Positions 7,537 to 11,507 of a stretch of DNA of 11,507 nucleotides are shown here, piece by piece; position 1 is the first letter of the stretch; every line of letters starts with the position of its first letter. The notes below the pieces were generated by a model that had not been told where the DNA came from, did no database searches, and was given only the letters and a program-made list of their open reading frames with translations. Made by a program: the position numbers and the translations under genes. Source of the DNA: Cyanobacteria bacterium UBA5018 (GTDB lineage: Bacteria; Cyanobacteriota; Cyanobacteriia; PCC-6307; Cyanobiaceae); assembly GCA_002396505.1 (NCBI GenBank), contig DGYA01000052.1, forward strand, positions 1-11,507, given 5' to 3'.

Positions 7537-7541
7537 TATCA
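7521..7541. promoter_or_regulatory. Probable Zur operator at znuA
   Basis: An imperfect 21-base palindrome with left arm TGCTAATGG, centre GAA and right arm CCATTATCA (8 of 9 pairs symmetrical). It resembles the Fur-family operator core and matches the second copy at 8845-8865 at 18 of 21 positions. On the minus strand the sequence GATAAT within it could serve as the -10 of the znuA promoter, so bound Zur would block polymerase. It overlaps the ATG at 7536, which argues for a start codon further down. Confidence 0.7.
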
Positions 7542-7811
7542 GCGTTGAACGCTGCGGTTGAGCGCCGATGGCGATCCGAGAGGTTGATAGTCAAGGATTT
7601 ATCGGAGAGACGTGCCGGCTGTGCTGGTGAGGGGCGCTTGTCGGTTGGCGTGAGTGTGTCGGGCAAGGGCCGCAGCTGGCATCCTGGCCCTCCGCAGTTG
7701 GGCCAGCTGCGCCCTTCAGCAGCGCTCCAGCTCTGTTTTCAGCAACTCCACTCCACTCCTCTCCTCTCCACTTCCAGCTCACTGTCGCCTACAGCCAGGT
7801 TGGATTCCCAA
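7542..7811. other. Spacer between the dioxygenase gene and znuA
   Basis: No gene is supported. The spacer separates two genes on the minus strand and should hold the znuA promoter at its low-coordinate end, next to the operator. A perfect 15-base palindrome (CAGCGTT, G, AACGCTG) lies at 7540-7554. A pyrimidine-rich stretch of CTCCA/CTCCT repeats runs at about 7747-7775. No terminator hairpin followed by a T-run was found for the dioxygenase transcript. Confidence 0.35.
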
Positions 7812-8477
7812 TCAATCTGCCCACATCCTCAGCAAGTTTGTGTAACTGCGGCTGATCAGGTCGAAGGCTTCTGTTTTGCCCTGCTGATGAAATAGCAGCC
7901 GCCTCGCCGTATCCAGCTCGAACAGCAGCTCCCGCCGCTCGGCGTTGCGAACGCGGCTCTGGATCCAGCCCACGCACACCAGCCGCTGACCCTCGCTCAC
8001 CGGCTCCACCCGGTGCAGCAGGGTGCTGGGGTAGACGATCGCAGCGCCGGCCGCCAGGCGGATCGACTCCTCGCCATGGGGGAACTGCAGCACCAGTGCT
8101 CCACCGCTGTAGTCCTCGGGCGGCGTCAGGAACAGGGTGAAGGAGAGATCGGAACGGCCTGCCGCCATCAAGGCATTGTCCACGTGGCTGCCATAGCCCT
8201 CTCCCGGTCCGCAAAGGCTGAACAGCAGACCGTGCACCTCAACCGGCAGGCCCGCCGAACAGAGCAGCGGCTGGTTTAGCAGCGCCTCGCTTACCTGGGC
8301 CGCCAGGCTCTGATGCAGTGCTGAGCTCCGGTCCAATTGGCGGTTGTGCTTTACCGCCCGCGCATGCCAGCCAGCCGTCTGCTCACCTGGTCTCCACTGC
8401 ACATCTGCCGCCAACAATTGGCCCCGCCAGTCGAGCAGCTGCTGATCCGTGAACAGTGATTCAAGTTGAAAGCGCAT
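7812..8477 (-). CDS. PiuC/YbiX-type Fe(II)/2-oxoglutarate-dependent dioxygenase (PKHD hydroxylase family)
   Basis: A soluble double-stranded beta-helix oxygenase of 221 residues from ATG 8477. The frame is open to 8555, but the first 26 residues of that longer frame do not look like the family, whose members begin like MRFQLESLFTDQQLLDW. Iron ligands are His98 and Asp100 (GYGSHVDNA) and His155 (PSTLLHRVEPV). Arg165 (EGQRLVCVGWIQSRVRN) is the 2-oxoglutarate anchor. The C-terminal stretch LISRSYTNLLRMWAD matches the end of E. coli YbiX closely. Family members are often linked to iron or siderophore receptors; the protein substrate is unknown. Here it stands between znuA and the lipoprotein/porin pair and is divergent from the lipoprotein gene. 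The 104-base divergent spacer shows no Zur-type palindrome. The start has no strong Shine-Dalgarno sequence. Confidence 0.88.
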   Translation of the reverse strand: MRFQLESLFTDQQLLDWRGQLLAADVQWRPGEQTAGWHARAVKHNRQLDRSSALHQSLAAQVSEALLNQPLLCSAGLPVEVHGLLFSLCGPGEGYGSHVDNALMAAGRSDLSFTLFLTPPEDYSGGALVLQFPHGEESIRLAAGAAIVYPSTLLHRVEPVSEGQRLVCVGWIQSRVRNAERRELLFELDTARRLLFHQQGKTEAFDLISRSYTNLLRMWAD

Positions 8478-8581
8478 CGATCCAGGCTTGAAGGTAACTA
8501 AAGGCACCTGCAGTTGTGCCCGATGGCCGAACAGGGGCAGTCCAGCCAGGCACAATCACCAGGATCCGATCTTCCTTCGTC

Positions 8582-8827
8582 ATGCAACGCGGCAGCATCG
8601 CCATTTTCCTTACCACAGCCGGCCTGTTGGCCGGCGCTGTCGGCTGTGGTAAGGCTCCCGAGCCCAAGGATTCCAATGCCCCCGCCATGGAGCGCAGCGC
8701 ACCGGGCTCAGCTGAGTACAAGAAAGATCACAAAGACGACGACTCCGATAAACACGAAAAGTCCGACAAACACGAGTCGGATAAGTCAGGGGAGGGCGGC
8801 GAAGGCGGCGAGGGCGGCGAGGGCTGA
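8582..8827 (+). CDS. Small His/Asp/Lys-rich lipoprotein, unrecognised
   Basis: An 81-residue putative lipoprotein from ATG 8582, chosen because MQRGSIAIFLTTAGLLAGAVGC is a proper lipoprotein signal (basic n-region, hydrophobic core, AVGC lipobox, Cys22). The frame opens at 8516, but that N-terminus is not signal-like. The mature chain begins GKAPEPKDSNAPAMERSAPG and then becomes extremely charged (KKDHKDDDSDKHEKSDKHES), ending in GEGG repeats. It has no predictable fold; clustered His, Asp and Glu could bind divalent metal weakly. No family is recognised. It is divergent from the dioxygenase gene and ends just before the second Zur-type palindrome, which precedes the porin on the same strand. 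Zinc scavenging or transfer at a membrane is inference from composition and position. Simple-sequence DNA could also mean a fast-evolving linker-type protein. Confidence 0.65.
   Translation: MQRGSIAIFLTTAGLLAGAVGCGKAPEPKDSNAPAMERSAPGSAEYKKDHKDDDSDKHEKSDKHESDKSGEGGEGGEGGEG
8608..8654. repeat. Perfect 14-bp inverted repeat inside the lipoprotein signal-peptide code
   Basis: Arms CCTTACCACAGCCG (8608-8621) and CGGCTGTGGTAAGG (8641-8654) are exact reverse complements around a 19-base loop. The loop region carries a second hairpin, CCGGCC-TGTT-GGCCGG, at 8619-8634. In mRNA this would be a very stable stem beginning 26 bases after the start codon. No T-run follows, so it is not a standard terminator. 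Confidence 0.85.
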
Positions 8828-8836
8828 GTCCAAAAT

Positions 8837-8873
8837 GCCCCAAATGAGAATGGGAGCCATTATCATTTGGGGC
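8837..8873. promoter_or_regulatory. Extended palindrome holding a probable Zur operator, upstream of the porin
   Basis: A 37-base inverted repeat: 17-base arms starting GCCCCAAATG and ending CATTTGGGGC pair at 16 of 17 positions around GAG. The inner 21 bases (8845-8865: TGAGAATGG, GAG, CCATTATCA) match the znuA operator at 18 of 21 positions. There is no T-run after it, so it is unlikely to be just the terminator of the lipoprotein gene. It lies 93 bases before the porin ATG, consistent with control of the porin promoter. Confidence 0.65.
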
Positions 8874-8958
8874 GGATGCCGCCTCCCGAGCTCCGCCAGG
8901 GGCTCTGGGTTGGCTAGTCAAGCGATCCCGATCGCCACCATTCCCAATTAGGCAACCG

Positions 8959-10590
8959 ATGGCCCAACCCCTATTGCACCGGTTCGCCCGAGGCCTGCTG
9001 CTGGCAGCGGCCCTTGTTCCGGCCGCCGCTGCTACGGCTGCCGCTGCCGAGCACAATTTGGAGGCATTGGCCCGCTATGGCGATCCGGCGGCCAGCAAGG
9101 AGCAGGTAGCTCGCATCTCTCAGTTTTCCGATCTGCGGCCCACCGACTGGGCCTACCAGGCCCTCTCAAACCTGATCGAGCGCTACGGCTGCGTTGCCGG
9201 CTATGCCAACGGCAGCTTCAAAGGGGGCCAGGCGATCAGCCGCTATGAAGCCGCTGCCCTGCTCAACGCCTGCCTCGATCGAGTCACCGAGGTTACCGAC
9301 GAACTCAAGAAACTAATCAAGGAATTCGAGCAGGAACTTGCCATACTGCGCGGTCGCGTGGACGGTCTGGAGGCCCGGCTGGGGGAGCTGGAGGCCAGTC
9401 GCTTTTCCCCTACCACCAAGCTCTCTGGTTTAGCCACCTTCGTGGTGGGGGCCAATAGCTTCAGCGGTAGCGCCATCGATACCGCTGCCAACAGCCTGCG
9501 GCGCCGTCCTGATGAACTCAGCGGCCTGCCGCGCTCGGCCGTGACCCTGCCGAATGCCACCAACTTCACCTACGACCTGCAACTCACCCTCAATACCAGT
9601 TTCAATGGCAAGGATCTGCTAAGCACTGTGTTGCGGGGCGGCAATTTCGGTAGTAGTGTTTTTGGCGGTGAACCCGACGCCTTACCCCTTTCCCAATTGG
9701 AAATCGCCTTCCAAGAGGATGCGGGGCCCAATGTGGTTGGCATCGATAAGCTCTTCTACCAATTGCCGCTCGGTGCTGGCTTCACCGTCACGCTGGGGCC
9801 CCGTGTGGGTCAGGAAAACATGCTGGCCCTTTGGCCCAGCGTATATCCAGCGGACACCATTCTTAACGTATTTACGGTTAATGGTGCACCGGCGGCTTAC
9901 AACAAAAATCTCGGGTCTGGTGCCGGTCTTTGGTGGCAGGGCAAAAACTTAAGTATCAGCGCTAACTACGTTGCCGCCAATGGCGATAATGGCAATTCAT
10001 CCCAAGGGGGCATAGCTACTAAGGCTTCTGGTGCCACTGGCACGATTCAAGTGGGTTATAGTTCACAGCAGTGGGGGTTGGCGGCGATATGGAGTTATGT
10101 GCAGTCTGGAAATGCATCTCTACCAGGTGCCACTCTCTTCACCCACTCAGCAATTGATCTCAATTCCGAGGCTCGCACCAATGCCTTTGGCTTAAGTGGC
10201 TACTGGCAGCCGCGAGCGAGTGGCTGGGCCCCTTCCCTGAGCCTGGGCTGGGGTATCAACACCACCACCTATGGCGCTCCCCAGCCGGCCGGCAGCCTTG
10301 CTAACAGCCAATCATGGATGCTCGGTTTACAGTGGAATGATGTATTGGTTAAAGGTAATGATTTTGGGATGGCTGTCGGTCAGCCGGTATTTGCCACCTC
10401 CCTTACGGGCTCAGCCACTCCAGATGACGGTGGTTTGATCTGGGAGTGGTGGTATAAGTTTCAGATAACTGACAACATCACCGTGACGCCGGCCTTGATT
10501 TACCTCAGTCGGCCCCTCGGTCAAACCACACCGACATCAGAAAGCTTCAGCCAGTTCGGCGGTTTAATCAAAACCAGCTTCAAATTCTGA
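8959..10590 (+). CDS. Cyanobacterial SLH-domain outer-membrane porin
   Basis: A 543-residue outer-membrane porin of the cyanobacterial Som/iron-uptake-porin type. Residues 1-30 form a signal peptide with an Ala-rich cleavage region. Residues 54-108 form one SLH domain (SDLRPTDWAYQALSNLIERY, then YANGSFKGGQAISRYEAAALL), which tethers the protein to the cell wall. Residues 108-147 form a coiled coil (EVTDELKKLIKEFEQEL..., RVDGLEARLGELEA). From 148 onward comes an OprB-like beta-barrel ending in KTSFKF, with the terminal Phe needed for outer-membrane assembly. Length is typical. Databases commonly name such proteins iron uptake porins, but solute specificity is rarely shown. The Fur/Zur-like palindrome upstream and the znu/zur context point to zinc entry here. 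An AGGC lies 7 bases before the ATG. The gene is followed by a MITE only 2 bases past its stop codon. Confidence 0.9.
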   Translation: MAQPLLHRFARGLLLAAALVPAAAATAAAAEHNLEALARYGDPAASKEQVARISQFSDLRPTDWAYQALSNLIERYGCVAGYANGSFKGGQAISRYEAAALLNACLDRVTEVTDELKKLIKEFEQELAILRGRVDGLEARLGELEASRFSPTTKLSGLATFVVGANSFSGSAIDTAANSLRRRPDELSGLPRSAVTLPNATNFTYDLQLTLNTSFNGKDLLSTVLRGGNFGSSVFGGEPDALPLSQLEIAFQEDAGPNVVGIDKLFYQLPLGAGFTVTLGPRVGQENMLALWPSVYPADTILNVFTVNGAPAAYNKNLGSGAGLWWQGKNLSISANYVAANGDNGNSSQGGIATKASGATGTIQVGYSSQQWGLAAIWSYVQSGNASLPGATLFTHSAIDLNSEARTNAFGLSGYWQPRASGWAPSLSLGWGINTTTYGAPQPAGSLANSQSWMLGLQWNDVLVKGNDFGMAVGQPVFATSLTGSATPDDGGLIWEWWYKFQITDNITVTPALIYLSRPLGQTTPTSESFSQFGGLIKTSFKF

Positions 10591-10592
10591 TC

Positions 10593-10708
10593 TTAGGGTC
10601 ACCTCGAAAATTCACATTCGGCTTTTGTGAGTCAGAGGCAAGTAAGTCGCTACAATGCTTCTTGTGTCGCGAGACCTGTGAGATCTTTGATTTTTCGAGG
10701 TGCCCTTA
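10593..10708. mobile_element. MITE-like element with TTA target duplication
   Basis: A 110-base element (10596-10705) has near-perfect terminal inverted repeats: GGGTCACCTCGAAAA on the left, and TTTTCGAGGTGCCC on the right, whose complement is GGGCACCTCGAAAA, one base shorter. TTA flanks it on both sides (10593-10595 and 10706-10708) as a three-base target duplication. The interior has no open frame. A TNA-type 3-bp duplication fits elements mobilised by an IS5-family (IS1031-group) transposase, which is inference. It sits immediately after the porin stop codon and may supply its mRNA end, since the two termini can pair. Confidence 0.7.
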
Positions 10709-10827
10709 ATCAACAATATCTGGCGTCTATAGATAGTCTTGCTTTGAGCTCCAACTTCGATTAGATCTTCGACCATGAGTTACCGCACTGCTTGCCGTTT
10801 TCTCCAGTGATTTTTGGCTGGCAGGTG

Positions 10828-10957
10828 TTATTCTTTTCACCAGTCGCTGTTGTGGTTATTAGCATTCTTGCCGCCAGTCGCCATTGTAGTTATTACTATT
10901 CTTACCACCAGTAGCAGCTGAAGTTGTTAGTATTCTTGGTACAAGCCGCCTCTGCAC
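10828..10957. repeat. Degenerate 34-bp tandem repeat array
   Basis: Four units: 10828-10855 (28 bases, internally shortened), 10856-10889, 10890-10923 and 10924-10957 (34 bases each). Each starts TTATT or TTGTT, and the three full units share a TATTCTT-like core (CATTCTT in one). The second and third units agree at about 25 of 34 positions. On the minus strand each unit ends in a reading like DWWQEY followed by two stops, or a mutated form of it. The array therefore looks like duplicated 3' ends of a small gene. Otherwise the 10709-11064 region holds no supported long gene. Confidence 0.6.
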
Positions 10958-11015
10958 TCACTGGCTTGCCAGCTAGGCAGCAGTCAGAAGTTAGCGGCTG
11001 CTGACTGGTGGCCAT
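10902..11015 (-). CDS. Possible 37-residue peptide gene
   Basis: ATG 11015 opens a frame of 37 residues: MATSQQPLTSDCCLAGKPVS, then AEAACTKNTNNFSCYWW, stopping at TAA 10904. Four Cys and a Trp-Trp end give it the look of a small secreted or modified peptide. Its 3' part lies in the 34-bp tandem array. Relative to the repeat consensus, the TAA is a CAA changed to a stop, so the original end was probably WWQEY. There is no Shine-Dalgarno sequence (GCGCCTCCCACCGCAA precedes the ATG). No family is recognised. It may be a relic, or not a gene at all. Confidence 0.25.
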   Translation of the reverse strand: MATSQQPLTSDCCLAGKPVSAEAACTKNTNNFSCYWW

Positions 11016-11045
11016 TTGCGGTGGGAGGCGCTATACTCTGAGTAT
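11009..11045 (+). promoter_or_regulatory. Candidate promoter and operator of the methyltransferase gene
   Basis: TATACT at 11032-11037 is a good -10 (5 of 6), spaced 17 bases from TGGCCA at 11009-11014 (4 of 6 to TTGACA). A perfect 13-base palindrome, ATACTC-T-GAGTAT (11033-11045), covers the -10 and the expected transcript start, suggesting a repressor site. The start codon follows at 11065. Confidence 0.35.
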
Positions 11046-11064
11046 CTCAACCTTCATTCGCTAA

Positions 11065-11507
11065 ATGACCACTTTAGCTATCAATGATGGTGCTGACCTG
11101 CATCATTTTGCTTCATCAAGCCTGGCTGGGCAGCCCGCCTCCGGTATCGGCTTCCGCAGTGTACGCCTGCTGGCAGGCTTGTTTAACAGTTTACAAATGA
11201 CAATGGCAGAATCCTATATTAATGGCCTCGAAATACCAGATCCAATATTTCGAGGTCTTATCCAGGCATCAATGCCTATTTTATTTAGGCAAATGCCCCA
11301 GTTGCTGGCACCATATGATTGGGTGCTCGGCGAATCAGATAAAATCGCTGAATCATCACATGAGTTAATGAAGATTCAATATGATCGCCCGCAGACTCTT
11401 TTAAATCATATGCTAGGTGATTCGCAGCTGATCTATCCTAAGTACAGTATGGGACTTTGGGAGAAGGGGGCCAAAGACCTGGAGGAATCTCAAAAGCATC
11501 ACATTGA
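11065..11507 (+). CDS. Cyclopropane-fatty-acid-synthase-like SAM methyltransferase, 5' part
   Basis: The first 147 codons from ATG 11065 are open to the window edge and the 3' part is missing. The N-terminal half is helical (SVRLLAGLFNSLQMTMAES, then ...DPIFRGLIQASMPILFRQMP). The recognisable part is near the end: LNHMLGDSQLIYPKYSMGLW followed by EKGAKDLEESQKHHI. This resembles the entry to the SAM-binding domain in cyclopropane-fatty-acyl-phospholipid synthase-like and coclaurine-N-methyltransferase-like proteins (YS-xxW...L-E-AQ). The glycine-rich SAM motif itself would lie beyond the window. Codons are noticeably more AT-rich (TTA, ATA, AAT) than in the zinc genes, so the gene may have a different origin. 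Function is inferred from family resemblance only; the substrate is unknown. The start is plausible (promoter just upstream) but has no clear Shine-Dalgarno sequence. Confidence 0.65.
   Translation, partial: MTTLAINDGADLHHFASSSLAGQPASGIGFRSVRLLAGLFNSLQMTMAESYINGLEIPDPIFRGLIQASMPILFRQMPQLLAPYDWVLGESDKIAESSHELMKIQYDRPQTLLNHMLGDSQLIYPKYSMGLWEKGAKDLEESQKHHI

Noticed and set aside
8478..8555. Upstream extension of the dioxygenase to 8555
   Set aside because: Family members start at the position of ATG 8477, and the extra residues show no similarity or function.
8516..8581. Upstream extension of the lipoprotein to 8516
   Set aside because: It would put 22 polar residues before a normal lipoprotein signal, and it overlaps the dioxygenase leader.
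9243..9569. 108-residue antisense frame in the porin gene
   Set aside because: It is a Ser/Arg-rich shadow frame of the porin coding sequence, with no start signals.

Overview
The window looks like chromosome of a GC-rich picocyanobacterium (Synechococcus/Cyanobium type). The grounds are an SLH-domain cyanobacterial outer-membrane porin, picocyanobacterial-style gene packing, and by eye no copies of the HIP1 octamer that is common in many other cyanobacteria. The core of the window is a zinc acquisition and control locus.

Layout. Positions 1-510 hold a decayed C-terminal piece of a probable IS110-family transposase and otherwise little. A small conserved-looking hypothetical gene (minus strand, 551-940) has lost its natural 3' end to a one-base frameshift. 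A three-gene minus-strand set (4225 down to 1183) encodes a YraQ/DUF318-type permease, a DUF1980/TIGR03943 membrane protein and an unrecognised exported protein. It is divergent from a Fur-family regulator gene, called zur here (4313-4771, plus). Convergent with zur is the minus-strand operon znuA-znuC-znuB (7536 down to 4798): a periplasmic zinc-binding lipoprotein, an ATPase and a membrane permease. Further right are a PiuC/YbiX-type Fe(II)/2-oxoglutarate dioxygenase (minus, 7812-8477), a tiny His/Asp/Lys-rich lipoprotein (plus, 8582-8827) and the porin (plus, 8959-10590). The right end holds a 110-bp MITE-like element flanked by TTA duplications, a decayed 34-bp tandem repeat array, and the first 147 codons of a cyclopropane-fatty-acid-synthase-like methyltransferase that runs off the window.

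How it works together. A 21-bp palindrome occurs twice, once at the znuA start and once between the lipoprotein and porin genes. Its arms are TGMTAATGG-like and CCATTATCA, and the two copies match at 18 of 21 positions. It resembles a Fur-family operator, so the likely reading is that Zur controls both inner-membrane uptake (ZnuABC) and an outer-membrane entry route (the porin). The acidic, His-containing lipoprotein beside the second box is a candidate undescribed accessory zinc-binding protein. Its function is inference.

No tRNA, rRNA, CRISPR array or convincing intrinsic terminator was seen.
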